Source of the DNA: Lewinellaceae bacterium
Lineage (GTDB): Bacteria > Bacteroidota > Bacteroidia > Chitinophagales > Saprospiraceae
Assembly: GCA_020636405.1 (NCBI GenBank)
Contig: JACJXW010000008.1
Span: forward strand, 124,001-188,000
Direction: 5' to 3'
Length of the DNA: 64,000 bases
Both the position numbers and the translations under genes were made by a program. Below, piece after piece: positions 27,470-36,625 of the stretch. How positions within the stretch are numbered: position 1 is the stretch's first letter; each line of letters begins with the position of its first letter. The notes under the pieces are model-generated. The model worked only from the letters and a program-made list of their open reading frames with translations. It had not been told where the DNA came from and ran no database searches.

Positions 27470-29338
27470 CTATTGGTAGCTCAGCCCATAGCCGAATTCA
27501 TACAGAGGCCCTTCCGAATCGTAGGGCACATCCGGTTTCTGGTTGCGGACGGCCTCCATTGAAGCCGGCAGTTCGAATGGCAATTTCCCTTCCGGCTTCG
27601 CTTTGCCAAAGATGACATCCAGTACGGCGGCATCGCTGGCGCCGAAGTCAGCCAGCACTGCTTTTGCACCGGCGTTGATCTCTGGTATCACGGCGGGGCG
27701 ATCCAGGTAGATATTGACGATGGTGGGAACGGTATTGAGGAGCTGAAGGATCTTTTCCTTGGCCTCCCCCTGAAAATCCAAATCCCCATGATGGAAGCCC
27801 CGGGCAAATGGATTGTCGGTTTCCACCGGATACCAGGGAGCATCGAGGCGGATGATGGCAATGTCGGCCTCTTCCGGCGTTTCTACCAGTGTGCCGTACA
27901 GGGAAGCAGTTTCGGGCTTGATGTTCTCTATGTATATCTTCAGGGCGTTCGTTGCCAGGGGCAAAACATCCCCGTCGTTTTTCAGCAGCGTCATAGCGCG
28001 GCGTTGAGCGGCAAGGCCGGCTTCTACAAACTCCTTTTTTCCGACAATCTGCCCCATCGCTTCCAGGTTGGTATAGGGATTGTCGAATAACCCCAGGCGG
28101 AATTTCATCCGCAGCAGGCGCCGGACGGACACATTGAGCCGTTCTTCCGGGAGCCGGCCATCCTCTACCAGTTGTACCACCACCTCGGGAATGGACTCCC
28201 CGCCGAATTGGTCTACACCGGCCTCGATGATACGGAGGGCCCGGCCTTCCGTGCTCAGCTCTTCCACTCCCCACGCCCGGGCGGGCCATATGACATTAGG
28301 GCCCATTGGCGCGTCGGTTACCAACCCCCAGTCGGTGCAAATCACGCCGTCGTATTTGTACTTTTCCCTCAGTAAGCCGGTGATGATCGCTTTATTGTAG
28401 GAAAAGCCCACCTCTTCGTACTCCAGCCCGACGGGAACCCCGTAGTAGGGCATAATGGCGGCAGTTTGTGCTTCGAATGCTGCCTGGAAGGGAATGAGGT
28501 GGTAGTCGAAATTACCTCCTGGATAGAGCTGTCCCCGGTGAAATTCGAAATGAGGGTCCAGCCCATCCTTTTGCGGGCCGCCCCCGGGAAAGTGCTTCGT
28601 CATGCAGGCCACGCTGTTGGCATTCAGTTGTGTGCCCTGGAAGCCCTGGATATATGCTTTTGCCATTCGGGCGGAAAGCTCGGCATCTTCCCCGAAGGTG
28701 CCGGAGACACGGGCCCAGCGGGGTTCAGTTGCCAGGTCTATGGAAGGATGCAGCGCCTCACGGATGCCAACAGCCAGGTATTCCTGCCGCGCGATATCAG
28801 CAAATTCCCTCATCAGCGCTGTATCGCCGATGGCGGCAAAACCCAATTGCTCAGGCCATTGAGAAAAACCTTGAGCGGCTATAGTGAAGATAGACTTGCT
28901 AAAGTAGTGGCGGGGGTCGGAAGCAATGGTGACAGGGATACCCAGTCGGGACTCTTCGGCCAGCTTTTGAATATTGTTGTGCCATTTGGCCAGAGCTTCT
29001 ACGGAGGGGACATCCCAGAGGTTAAAGTGGTTCATGGATTTATCCTTCAACAACATAGTGGCACTGGGCCTTGGCCGGTTGTTGGCCGAGACCGGGCTTT
29101 CGCTCAGTGCCCCGTCTTCCCGGATGCCAATACCATCGATGAACAGCATTCCGGCTTTTTCCTTCAGCGTCATCTGTTGTAGCAGGTCCTCAACCCTGGC
29201 CTCAACGGGCTGGCCGGGGTCTTCGTAAGGGTCCATCCTTCCATTCTTGTTGAGGTCGCGGAAGGTAGCCTCTTTAGTAGAATCGGAGGAACAGGTGGCG
29301 AATAGTGCCAGAAAGAATAAGAAAAGAAGCTTTTTCAT
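27470..29338 (-). CDS. Glycoside hydrolase family 3 lipoprotein (beta-glucosidase-like)
   Basis: 622 residues with a lipoprotein signal, C16 in LFATCSSDS. A short calcium-binding-like leader (DLNKNGRMDPYED) precedes the GH3 TIM barrel (about 45-380), which shows KHFPGGGPQ at 248-255 and the likely nucleophile D336 in GVICTDWGLVTDA. A second alpha/beta domain follows (about 430-610: LPLATNALKIYIENI, VLADFGASDAAVLD). It should hydrolyse beta-linked glucosides or N-acetylhexosaminides at the cell surface; the missing usual KHFxxH dyad argues against an NagZ-type enzyme. The heptamer array lies 44 nt upstream of the start. Confidence 0.88.
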   Translation of the reverse strand: MKKLLFLFFLALFATCSSDSTKEATFRDLNKNGRMDPYEDPGQPVEARVEDLLQQMTLKEKAGMLFIDGIGIREDGALSESPVSANNRPRPSATMLLKDKSMNHFNLWDVPSVEALAKWHNNIQKLAEESRLGIPVTIASDPRHYFSKSIFTIAAQGFSQWPEQLGFAAIGDTALMREFADIARQEYLAVGIREALHPSIDLATEPRWARVSGTFGEDAELSARMAKAYIQGFQGTQLNANSVACMTKHFPGGGPQKDGLDPHFEFHRGQLYPGGNFDYHLIPFQAAFEAQTAAIMPYYGVPVGLEYEEVGFSYNKAIITGLLREKYKYDGVICTDWGLVTDAPMGPNVIWPARAWGVEELSTEGRALRIIEAGVDQFGGESIPEVVVQLVEDGRLPEERLNVSVRRLLRMKFRLGLFDNPYTNLEAMGQIVGKKEFVEAGLAAQRRAMTLLKNDGDVLPLATNALKIYIENIKPETASLYGTLVETPEEADIAIIRLDAPWYPVETDNPFARGFHHGDLDFQGEAKEKILQLLNTVPTIVNIYLDRPAVIPEINAGAKAVLADFGASDAAVLDVIFGKAKPEGKLPFELPASMEAVRNQKPDVPYDSEGPLYEFGYGLSYQ

Positions 29339-29381
29339 GAAATGTTATTTTGGATATTATATCTAATAGAGACAGATCCAA

Positions 29382-29542
29382 ACTCCCGACTCCCGACTCC
29401 CGAATCACGATTCCCGATTCCCGAATCACGATTCCCGATTCCCGAATCCCGATTCCCGATTCCCGAATCACGAATCCCGAATCCCGAATCCCGACTCCCG
29501 ACTCCCGAATCACGACTCCCGAATCACGACTCCCGAATCACG
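29382..29542. repeat. Heptamer array, 23 x 7 bp
   Basis: 161 bp made of 7-bp words, mainly gattccc, gaatccc, gaatcac and actcccg, read on the plus strand. It lies between the Lrp-type gene and the GH3 gene and includes the last codons and the stop of the Lrp-type gene (29510). On the minus strand it reads as RES/RDS-G-I/V repeats in protein. Copy-number changes would shift the Lrp C-terminus and the spacing upstream of GH3. Confidence 0.92.
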
Positions 29543-30001
29543 CACCGGCACCCCCACGCCCCACTTGACCTGGGTCATTACAAAAGAGCTCTGCACATTG
29601 CCGATATTATCCAGTGCCGCCAGTTTGTTGACGATAAAGTCCTGGTAAGCTTTCATATCTGTGGCGACTACTTTGAGCAGGTAATCGAACATGCCTGCGA
29701 TGTGGTAGCATTCCACCACCTCATTCAGGTGAAGGACTTCGTCCTCAAACTTTTGCAGAAATGCCTGGGCATGTTCCTTGAGCTGAACGTTGCAGTAAGC
29801 GACCAGGTTGTAGCCCATCTTTTCCTTATCGAGCAGGGCGGCATAACCCCGGATGTAGCCCTGTTCTTCCAGCCGCCGGATGCGCTCGTATACCGGGGTG
29901 GTGCTCATGCCCAGGCGGGCGGCAACCTCCTTGTTGGTGTACTTGGCGTTTTCCTGCAGCAGAGCCAGAATACGTAGGTCAGTAGCATCGATGGGCTTCA
30001 T
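29510..30001 (-). CDS. Lrp/AsnC-family transcriptional regulator with repeat-derived C-terminus
   Basis: 163 residues. N-terminal winged helix (1-60: DATDLRILALLQENAKYTNKEVAARLGMSTTPVYERIRRL), then the ligand-binding RAM domain (about 65-150: GMFDYLLKVVATDMKAYQDF, LDNIGNVQSSFVMTQVKWG). The last 10 or so residues (VRDSGVVIRES) come from the heptamer array. Divergent from the PLP gamma-lyase gene, 180 nt apart. Lrp-type proteins often control the adjacent divergent amino-acid gene, so this one likely senses methionine, leucine or a similar compound and regulates the lyase. Confidence 0.9.
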   Translation of the reverse strand: MKPIDATDLRILALLQENAKYTNKEVAARLGMSTTPVYERIRRLEEQGYIRGYAALLDKEKMGYNLVAYCNVQLKEHAQAFLQKFEDEVLHLNEVVECYHIAGMFDYLLKVVATDMKAYQDFIVNKLAALDNIGNVQSSFVMTQVKWGVGVPVRDSGVVIRES

Positions 30002-30129
30002 TGGCGAAGATTTTTCTATTATGAGGGGATAAACATTCTTTATCTTAGTTCTTTTTCTTGTGGATTGGTAAAATTAAGTTTTATTTTCTTCAGTTGATAT
30101 TAGTCATGGAAAAATAATCTACTTAGAGG

Positions 30130-30137
30130 TACATTTG
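30130..30137 (+). promoter_or_regulatory. Candidate Bacteroidota -7 box for the gamma-lyase gene
   Basis: tacatttg matches the TAnnTTTG box used by the Bacteroidota housekeeping sigma factor, 45 nt before the start codon at 30182. I find no good TTTG at the expected -33 spacing, so the site is weak or activated. The Lrp-type regulator is divergent from here. Confidence 0.35.
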
Positions 30138-30181
30138 TAATGCAACAGATGAACTTTCCCTAACCAAATTAAGCGTTAAAG

Positions 30182-31465
30182 ATGCCCTACCAAAAACTTC
30201 AACCGGAGAGCCTGATGATGTCCTACGGCCACAAATCAGGCATGGCCCGGGGCGCCGTAAAAGCCCCTATCTATCAGACTTCTACCTTTGCCTTCGAAAC
30301 GGCAGAAGAAGGTAAGGATTTTTTCGAACTGGCCTACAGCCTGCGCGAGCCGCTGAACGGGGAAACCCCCGGTATGATCTACAGCCGCTTGGACAATCCC
30401 AACCTGGAAATCCTTGAAAAACGGCTCAGCCTTTGGGATGATGCAGAATCCTGCGCCGTTTTCGCCAGTGGCATGGCCGCCATTTCCACCACCGTGTTCG
30501 AATTCCTTAAGCCGGGCGATGTGTTGCTGTATAGCAGCCCGTTGTACGGCGGTACCGTGCACTTCATTACCGAGGTGCTCACGCGGTTCGGCATTCAGGT
30601 GGTGCCTTTCTATTATGATCAGCAGCCGGAGGCCATCCTTCGCCAGCTGAAGGCGAACCACCAGGCTCACCGTGTAGCCATGATCTACCTTGAAACTCCT
30701 GCCAACCCGACCAATGCACTGATCGATATTGAGGCGATGAGCGCTCTGGCCAGGGAGCTTTCCGACAAAGGCCGGCAGGTGCTTACGGTAGTGGATAATA
30801 CCTATATGGGGCCGCTCTGGCAACACCCCCTTCAGTTGGGGGCCGACCTGGTGCTCTACTCCGCCACCAAATACATTGGCGGCCATAGCGACGTGGTCGC
30901 CGGAGCAGCGCTGGGAAACAAAGAACTGATCGGGCGCATCAAGGTATTGCGCACCTTTTTCGGCAGCATGGCAAGCCCCTACGACGCCTGGTTGCTCACC
31001 CGCAGCCTGGAGACGCTCAAACTGCGCATGGAACAGCAGGCACGCAACGCTCAGCGCGTCGCCCGCTTCCTACAGGTTCATCCCATGGTGGACCGCGTCC
31101 ACTACCTGGGGCTGCTCACCGAAGCCGATGGCGAACAATGGAGGATCTACAAGCGGCAGTGCAGCGCTCCCGGCGCTATGCTGGCCTTTGACATCAAGGG
31201 AGGTGAAAAAGAAGCCTTTGCATTTCTCAACAACCTGAAGTTGGTGAAGCTGGCGGTCAGCCTGGGCAGCACCGAATCGCTGGCAGAACATCCGGCGACG
31301 ATGACACATGCCGGCATCTCCGAAGAGGTGCTGGCGGAGATGGGTATATCCGAAAAGCTGGTCCGCCTGTCGGTAGGGGTGGAAAATGTACGAGATCTGA
31401 TCGCGGATATCGAGTTTGCGCTGGAAAAGGCGGCGGAAGTTCTGGAGATGGAGGCAGTAGGATAG
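30182..31465 (+). CDS. Cys/Met-metabolism PLP-dependent enzyme (methionine gamma-lyase/cystathionine gamma-synthase type)
   Basis: 427 residues, normal for the family. PLP lysine K230 in YSATKYIGGHSDVV; other family words are MIYSRLDNPNLEILEKRL, CAVFASGMAAIS, YLETPANPTN and VVDNTYMGPLWQHP. The chain is cytoplasmic. The enzyme should cleave or form gamma-C-S bonds of methionine, cystathionine or O-acylhomoserine. Pairing with a divergent Lrp-type regulator favours a degradative methionine gamma-lyase, but the family is hard to split by eye. Confidence 0.9.
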   Translation: MPYQKLQPESLMMSYGHKSGMARGAVKAPIYQTSTFAFETAEEGKDFFELAYSLREPLNGETPGMIYSRLDNPNLEILEKRLSLWDDAESCAVFASGMAAISTTVFEFLKPGDVLLYSSPLYGGTVHFITEVLTRFGIQVVPFYYDQQPEAILRQLKANHQAHRVAMIYLETPANPTNALIDIEAMSALARELSDKGRQVLTVVDNTYMGPLWQHPLQLGADLVLYSATKYIGGHSDVVAGAALGNKELIGRIKVLRTFFGSMASPYDAWLLTRSLETLKLRMEQQARNAQRVARFLQVHPMVDRVHYLGLLTEADGEQWRIYKRQCSAPGAMLAFDIKGGEKEAFAFLNNLKLVKLAVSLGSTESLAEHPATMTHAGISEEVLAEMGISEKLVRLSVGVENVRDLIADIEFALEKAAEVLEMEAVG

Positions 31466-31565
31466 GGATGAGGGGGGCAGGCATGACAGGCAGTAAAGGT
31501 GATGAAAAGATAAGAGGGATAAAAAATCGTTTGTATCTTCCGGCTGCACTTCAAACGAAAATGGT

Positions 31566-32105
31566 ATGACCCGCGACGAAGCCTACGCTCTGCTTACAGA
31601 AATGACCGAAACCGAATCCCTACTGCGTCACGCCCGCACGGTGGAACTGGTAATGCGTGCTCTGGCCCGGAAATTTGGAGAAGACGAGGAAAAATTTGCG
31701 GTTACGGGATTGCTGCACGATGCGGATTACGAAAAATTCCCCGATCAACACCCCGGCGTTATCGTTGCCCGCCTGCGGGAAATGGGAGAGGAAGAGGCCG
31801 CGCACGCCATTGCCGGGCACTATACCAAATGGAATGTGCCCCGCAATTCCCTTCTGGATAAGTGCATCGTGGCTGCCGATGAACTGACGGGCTTCATCTA
31901 TGCCGCTGCCCTCATCCGCCCCACCCGTATCGAAGGAATGGATGCGAGATCTGTCCTGAAAAAGCTAAAGACGAAATCCTTTGCCGCCAGTGTCGACCGG
32001 GAGGAGGTGCGCAAGGGTGCAGAACTGCTGGGGTGGGAGCTGCGGGAACTGATCGAATTCATCATACCGGTGCTGGAAGAACATAAGGCCGAACTGGAGC
32101 TGTAG
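31566..32105 (+). CDS. HD-domain hydrolase
   Basis: 179 residues. HD superfamily metal ligands: H22 (LLRHARTVE), H51-D52 (GLLHDADYEKFPDQHP) and a later D in VAADELTGF. Proteins of this type are metal-dependent phosphohydrolases, many of nucleotides; the HDAD form is common in Bacteroidota. Substrate unknown. It is 100 nt behind the gamma-lyase gene on the same strand. Confidence 0.85.
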   Translation: MTRDEAYALLTEMTETESLLRHARTVELVMRALARKFGEDEEKFAVTGLLHDADYEKFPDQHPGVIVARLREMGEEEAAHAIAGHYTKWNVPRNSLLDKCIVAADELTGFIYAAALIRPTRIEGMDARSVLKKLKTKSFAASVDREEVRKGAELLGWELRELIEFIIPVLEEHKAELEL

Positions 32106-32392
32106 TTCGTATCCGGATCCGGAAATTTTGCCTGCCTTCTTTCCCAACAACCCGTATACGGTCAAAATTGAGCTTTCCTTTTCCATTAAGTGAAGATTAA
32201 GTGTCTTTTAAGCCGGATTAAGTTGCCTTTTATTCTCCTTTTAGCCTGCTTTAAGTGGAGCTCCTTTCCTTTGCATCAAGTTCTTGGACACGCCAGATTT
32301 GAAAAATGAGAAAATTAATTTAACCCCGGCGCCGGGGCTGGAATCTACCCCAAGAACCTTTCCGGTTGCGGCGCCTTGAAAACCAAACTCTT
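32106..32392. other. Intergenic region with repeated ttaagt words and a GC palindrome
   Basis: Between the HD gene and the frameshifted gene there are five ttaag words (about 32187-32255), suggestive of a clustered protein-binding site. A perfect 14-bp palindrome ccccggcgccgggg follows at 32324-32337. It has no T-run, so a termination role is doubtful; it would form a hairpin in the leader of the next gene. Confidence 0.3.
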
Positions 32393-32832
32393 ATGTTAAC
32401 TGTAGAAAATGTTATTCCCAAGAGCATGTTTGCCATCAGTGGCAACGTACACCTGCACGAAAGCGCTTCCAGCAAAGACCTTCCCGCTGCTCCTCCGGTA
32501 AATATCGTCCAGCGCGACCAGAATGTCTATGTACATTTCGTCTGGCAACAGACAGGCTGGCTGGGCAAGATGCTGTCTTCCAGCTGCCGTTGGGAAGCCC
32601 GGGTTTACCTGGAGCAGATGGGTGCCGGAGAGATTGGAAACCCCGCCCCGATCAACATTTCTTTCAAGCGTACTCTGCTGCCAGCTATAATGGCGTGGTG
32701 ACGCTGCCGGCATATTCCCTGCCACAGGGGGCGTACAAAGTGGTTGCTACCCTGATGCTCCATTTACCGCTAAACCCCACCCCGATCTCCGCTTTTGAAG
32801 AGATCGGTATGCTGCAGGTTTATGAAGACTAA
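32393..32832 (+). pseudogene. Frameshifted small protein, paralogue-like to the C-terminus of the next gene
   Basis: Start ATG at 32393 (MLTVENVIPKSMFAISGNVHL). The frame runs to APINISF near 32665 and then meets a stop at 32699-32701. The -1 frame carries on sensibly as QAYSAASYNGVV, LPAYSLPQGAYKVVATLML and IGMLQVYED to 32832. Joined, it gives about 146 residues. The LPQG.Y..(V/T)AT words match LPQGLYRFTATVHL in the gene at 33006, supporting one reading across the shift. The site (atttctttcaag) is not a classical slippery heptamer, so a one-base loss or a sequencing error is more likely than programmed frameshifting. Confidence 0.6.
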
Positions 32833-32940
32833 ACTACTGAACCCATAGGTTTTTAGTGCCTTACCCGGGAAAAAACCTGCGTTTATTTTCCGAACGCGGT
32901 CCTGCGGTGCCATACCACAACCTGTGGGAATACAACAAAG

Positions 32941-32972
32941 AAGGGGCTGCCAGAGGTAGCCCCTTTCTTGTT
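32941..32972 (+). terminator. Probable rho-independent terminator
   Basis: Eight-base stem aaggggct (32941-32948) with agcccctt (32958-32965), loop of 9 nt, then a short T-rich stretch (tcttgttg). It separates the frameshifted gene from the gene at 33006, which argues against using start codons before 33006 for the latter. Confidence 0.65.
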
Positions 32973-33005
32973 GCCTGCCAAACGATTCTTTCCATCCAAA
33001 AACTA

Positions 33006-33959
33006 ATGATCATGCTACAGGAAAATATCCTTCGGCAAATCGAGGAGGCTTCCGGCGACAACCTTACCGGTTTTTCTGTTTTCCACGATACCGAACAAGA
33101 CAAATACTATGGCTATTACCTTGGCGAGCATTCGAAGGTAGAGCTATTGACCAAAGCCTATGCCACAGAGCGCAACTGTAATAACGCCCTGGAGCGGTTC
33201 CGCAACGGACAGTTCCTCGCCGATGTCAAAGAAGGGGCCGGGGGCTATTATGTGGAGTTTAAAAGCGAGTCGGGCAAAGTGATGGCCTGGAGTCCGGAAT
33301 TCGCCAAAAGAACCAGGGCTGAAAATGTTGCCCGGCCCGGGGTTGGTGAAAAACAGGTGGAAGAAGCCAAGATAGAAGCAGAAGCTGCTGAACCTACCTC
33401 GGAAAGTACCCCCCCGCGGCATAGTTTCCGGCTCGACTTTTACCGGGGGGAACACAAAGCTCCGGTTCGGGGCCGCATCGAATATTCTCTTACTCAGGAG
33501 AGTGCTGCTTTTCAGGGCCTGGATATGGATTTTGTGCGTTCCTTTGTGGCCCGCTATCTCAAAAAAAGCGAAGAGCAGGAAGGCGCTACCCGGCCTGAAA
33601 CGGGGCGGATCTCCATCTGGGAAAACGGAAAGCCCGCAGAAGGAGACGTTTTCTCGACTGAACGATCACTGGAAGTCAGCCTGGACGTTGATATTCCCGA
33701 TGGCGTTGCCTACAATGCATTCATTTACATAAAGTCGCTGAGCGACAACCGCGAATCGCTTATCGGCAGGAAACAGGGCGCCGGCGCCCCCGTAAGGGTT
33801 CCCGTTTTTACTGCCGGGCTTCCCCAGGGCCTTTACCGGTTTACGGCAACCGTTCATCTGGAAGGCAATGCTCCGGAAAAAAAGCCAGAGGGTTATTCGT
33901 TTTCCAGTTCCCTCTTCCATCTGTATGCCGAAACGGAGGAGGAAGTCGGATTGGCCTGA
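33006..33959 (+). CDS. Uncharacterised protein with a DUF1508-like N-terminal region
   Basis: 317 residues from ATG 33006 (MIMLQENILRQIEEASGD). Earlier in-frame starts are unlikely because a terminator lies between. Residues about 20-115 (FSVFHDTEQDKYYGYYLGE, TERNCNNALERFRNG, GYYVEFKSESGKVMAWSPEF) resemble the short DUF1508/YegP fold, loosely. A charged linker (about 118-150) leads to a C-terminal domain of about 165 residues, with words shared with the frameshifted gene before it. No signal peptide. Function unknown; the two adjacent genes look like relatives. Confidence 0.6.
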   Translation: MIMLQENILRQIEEASGDNLTGFSVFHDTEQDKYYGYYLGEHSKVELLTKAYATERNCNNALERFRNGQFLADVKEGAGGYYVEFKSESGKVMAWSPEFAKRTRAENVARPGVGEKQVEEAKIEAEAAEPTSESTPPRHSFRLDFYRGEHKAPVRGRIEYSLTQESAAFQGLDMDFVRSFVARYLKKSEEQEGATRPETGRISIWENGKPAEGDVFSTERSLEVSLDVDIPDGVAYNAFIYIKSLSDNRESLIGRKQGAGAPVRVPVFTAGLPQGLYRFTATVHLEGNAPEKKPEGYSFSSSLFHLYAETEEEVGLA

Positions 33960-33969
33960 ATCACAGCTT

Positions 33970-34020
33970 GGGTTAATGGGGCCGGTGCGGATAGGATACT
34001 TGCCGGCCCTGCATTAACCC
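33970..34020 (+). terminator. Strong hairpin, probable terminator; rest of 33960-34496 has no gene
   Basis: Arms 33970-33985 and 34003-34020 (gggttaatggggccgg against ccggccctgcattaaccc, two extra bases in the right arm) give a long stable hairpin 10 nt after the stop of the preceding gene. Only a weak T-rich stretch follows. The remaining DNA up to 34496 is AT-rich with no convincing frame and probably holds the promoter of the regulator gene. Confidence 0.65.
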
Positions 34021-34496
34021 CATTTGGCTCTTTAAAATCATAAAAAGTCTTTTAGTTTCCATTCCCAGTAAGCATGGGTGTTTTATTTATACACAAAAAA
34101 ACTTAACTTATAGTATTGATGAAAAGCGGGGGCTGTTATATAAAATGATTAACAGGAGCCTACTGCTTACCTGAACCCTGTAAATGCCAAAAAACCCGAA
34201 AGATGAACAAGCCACTTATGATCCTGCCTTCCCGGGCATTGATACCTTTCCGATTATTTTACCCCCAAAAACGGGAGCGATTAAAAAATGGGCTGCAACC
34301 GTAACATCTTGCCTTTGTATGTGGATAAAGGGATGTTTGGAGATGGTTTTGAAACACCACCCCTAAACTTCTCTAAGAAATAGGATAAATGGCCTGAGGG
34401 TAATACTCTTGGCGAAAAAGATCAATAATTGATCAGGCAAGGGAAGGCCTTTCTGGCTGTTGTCCGGAATTATTGCCGAATGAAAACAGCCCCCCA

Positions 34497-35741
34497 ATGC
34501 TACCCCCTAAAATTGTGCTTTTAATTGGCAATAGAGGCGAAAGTGTCCAGGCGATCCAGCAATCCCTCTCTGCGCATTATCAGGTCGTCCTTTTTCATAA
34601 GGTGGAAAAGGAAGTGAGCTGGTTTAATCCCATTGCAGTCATTCTCCATCAGAACGGCGGCCCGGCTGATGAAGTGATGGGGCAATTGCACCAACTGAAG
34701 CAGCTCAAACCGGAGGCTCCGGTAATGCTGTGCCATTCCGGCCAGCAGGGCCAGCCCGGTGGCCCTTACCTGGAGGGCATACAGGCCGCCCTGGCCTGGC
34801 CGGGCGAGCTGTCGCGTATGAGGGCCCTTTTACTGAGCTGGGAACAAAAGCGATTTAGCCTTGCCGGGCGCCTGCGGATGGCCTGGCGTACCGTACGCCG
34901 CTTGTTTTTTCACCGGGTGGCGCTTCAACCTCAACCATCGCTCTTGCCTCCGGTATCAATGGAAATGGCCCCTGTATCCAACGGCCTGGACGCCCGCCTC
35001 TTCGGCCCTTTCGAGCTTCGAATGGATGGCAGGGTTTTGCCCCCTATCCGGAGCGAGGTTAACCGGGCAATGCTGGCCTATCTGCTCTATAACGGCCCGG
35101 AACGCATGCCCCGCCATAAGATCATTGAAGGCTTCTGGCCGGACAGCAACGAGGAGGCTGCCCGCAACTGCCTCAATGTAGCCATCAGCAGTGTGCGTAA
35201 ATACTGGCGTGAAATGGGAGGGGACCATCTGGAAATATGCTTTCAGGACAATGCCTACTGCCTGCAACTACCAGACGCTTACCGCAACGATGCCAGGGCG
35301 TTCCTGAAATTATGGGAGCAGGGAAAATCGCTGGAACGGGCCCATCGGATGGATGAAGCCCTGAATGTTTACCGGCAGGCCTGCCGCCTCTATACCGGAG
35401 ATTTTCTGGAGGGCATTTCCCGGAACATCGATTGGGTGGAATCCACGCGCAGTAAATTGCGGGAAGCCTACCTGTCCATCCTTGACCGCCTCAGCTGTCT
35501 TTTCATGGAAAGAGGGCTGTACCAGGAGGCAGAAGAAGCCTGCCAGGAGATCCTCGAAATTGATGATTGTATTGAAAGCGCTCATCGCCAGCTGATAATC
35601 CTCTATTACAAGACCAACCGCCGGGGAAGGGCACTTCGGCAATATGCTATGTGTTGCCAGGCCCTTCAGGACAGATTGGGGGTGAGCCCGTTTCGGGAAA
35701 CTGAAGAATTGTACCACAAGGCCATCAATGGAGGATTGTAG
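34497..35741 (+). CDS. BTAD/SARP-type transcriptional regulator with degenerate receiver-like N-terminus
   Basis: 414 residues from ATG 34497; a TTG at 34473 would add 8. Residues about 1-110 (KIVLLIGNRGESVQAIQQSL, APVMLCHS) look like a receiver fold, but the acidic pocket and phospho-acceptor Asp are not evident. Residues about 165-255 are an OmpR-like winged helix (LFGPFELRMDGRVLPP, RAMLAYLLYNGPERMPRHKI, WPDSNEEAARNCLNVAISSV). The rest is a bacterial transcriptional activation domain with TPR-like helices (LLEIDDCIESAHRQLIILYY-like). Such proteins activate transcription in response to signals on the N-terminal domain. It is 44 nt before the hydrolase gene. Confidence 0.82.
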   Translation: MLPPKIVLLIGNRGESVQAIQQSLSAHYQVVLFHKVEKEVSWFNPIAVILHQNGGPADEVMGQLHQLKQLKPEAPVMLCHSGQQGQPGGPYLEGIQAALAWPGELSRMRALLLSWEQKRFSLAGRLRMAWRTVRRLFFHRVALQPQPSLLPPVSMEMAPVSNGLDARLFGPFELRMDGRVLPPIRSEVNRAMLAYLLYNGPERMPRHKIIEGFWPDSNEEAARNCLNVAISSVRKYWREMGGDHLEICFQDNAYCLQLPDAYRNDARAFLKLWEQGKSLERAHRMDEALNVYRQACRLYTGDFLEGISRNIDWVESTRSKLREAYLSILDRLSCLFMERGLYQEAEEACQEILEIDDCIESAHRQLIILYYKTNRRGRALRQYAMCCQALQDRLGVSPFRETEELYHKAINGGL

Positions 35742-35785
35742 TTGGCAGGTTTGGGATGTTTGCGTAAATTCCCGGAAAACTTTCC

Positions 35786-36625
35786 ATGCGCAAGCGCTCC
35801 AACTTCGAACAACTACTCGACATTATCGATGCCGACGTTCAACACCGTTATATGGATGCAGCCGGGATTAAGACTTCCTATCTGGAAGCGGGGTCCGGCC
35901 CTCCGGTCGTGTTGCTGCACGGCGCCGGCGGCGGAGCGGTGACCTGGTACAAGGCCATCGGCCCTTTATCCCGCCATTTCAGAGTGATCGCATTCGACCG
36001 GCCCGGTTACGGAGAATCGGAAAAACCCAGCGCCTCTTATGATAAAGCATTCAATACCAACTGGCTGCGGCAGGCTATTGAAGAGTTGAAGCTGAAACGA
36101 TTCAGCCTGATCGGCAATTCTGAGGGCGGGTCTGCCGGTATCCACTTTTCGCTCAGCTATCCGGAGCTTCTGGAGAAACTCATTCTGGTCGGTTCTGCCG
36201 GCTTGGGCGATGACTGGAATAAGGCCATCATTTTTAAAATGGCGCTCTACAAACTGTTCCCATCTTCGATCTGGGGTGAACTGCTGGGAAGGAATGTGAT
36301 GCAGAACCCGGACGATGCCCATCCGGCCTGGCACGATTATTCCACTGACGTTTTGAAAAGCAAAGGCGGCCGCCGGGCTTTTTTCCAGGGCCGGGGCAGG
36401 GCGGTCATTACCTATTCCGATGAGGAGTTGCGGGCAGTATCCACGCCGACGTTGCTGATATGGGGTGAAGACGAAGCATTTTTTCCTGTCGTCCATGGCG
36501 AGCGGGCGGCCCGGCTGATCCCCGGCGCCCGCCTGGAGGTCATCTCCGGCGCCGGCCACCTGCCTTTTATGGAAAAACCGGAGTTGTTCTGCCAGCTGGT
36601 GGAAGGGTTTTTATCGCCAGTGTAG
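35786..36625 (+). CDS. Alpha/beta-fold hydrolase
   Basis: 279 residues, normal for the family. Oxyanion region VVLLHGAGGGAVTW, nucleophile S112 in LIGNSEGGSAG, acid D229 in LLIWGEDEAF and H258 in GAGHLPFMEKPE. Complete catalytic triad. Cytoplasmic, no signal peptide. Related enzymes are esterases, epoxide hydrolases and C-C hydrolases; substrate unknown. Its last 15 nt overlap the convergent lipoprotein gene. Confidence 0.88.
   Translation: MRKRSNFEQLLDIIDADVQHRYMDAAGIKTSYLEAGSGPPVVLLHGAGGGAVTWYKAIGPLSRHFRVIAFDRPGYGESEKPSASYDKAFNTNWLRQAIEELKLKRFSLIGNSEGGSAGIHFSLSYPELLEKLILVGSAGLGDDWNKAIIFKMALYKLFPSSIWGELLGRNVMQNPDDAHPAWHDYSTDVLKSKGGRRAFFQGRGRAVITYSDEELRAVSTPTLLIWGEDEAFFPVVHGERAARLIPGARLEVISGAGHLPFMEKPELFCQLVEGFLSPV

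Noticed and set aside
29274..29513. Open frame reading as RESGI-type repeats before GH3
   Set aside because: It is only the heptamer array translated and overlaps the GH3 start; no coding signal outside the repeat.
34184..34366. 60-codon plus-strand frame before the BTAD regulator
   Set aside because: No family resemblance, no good ribosome binding site and odd composition; could be real but I cannot support it.
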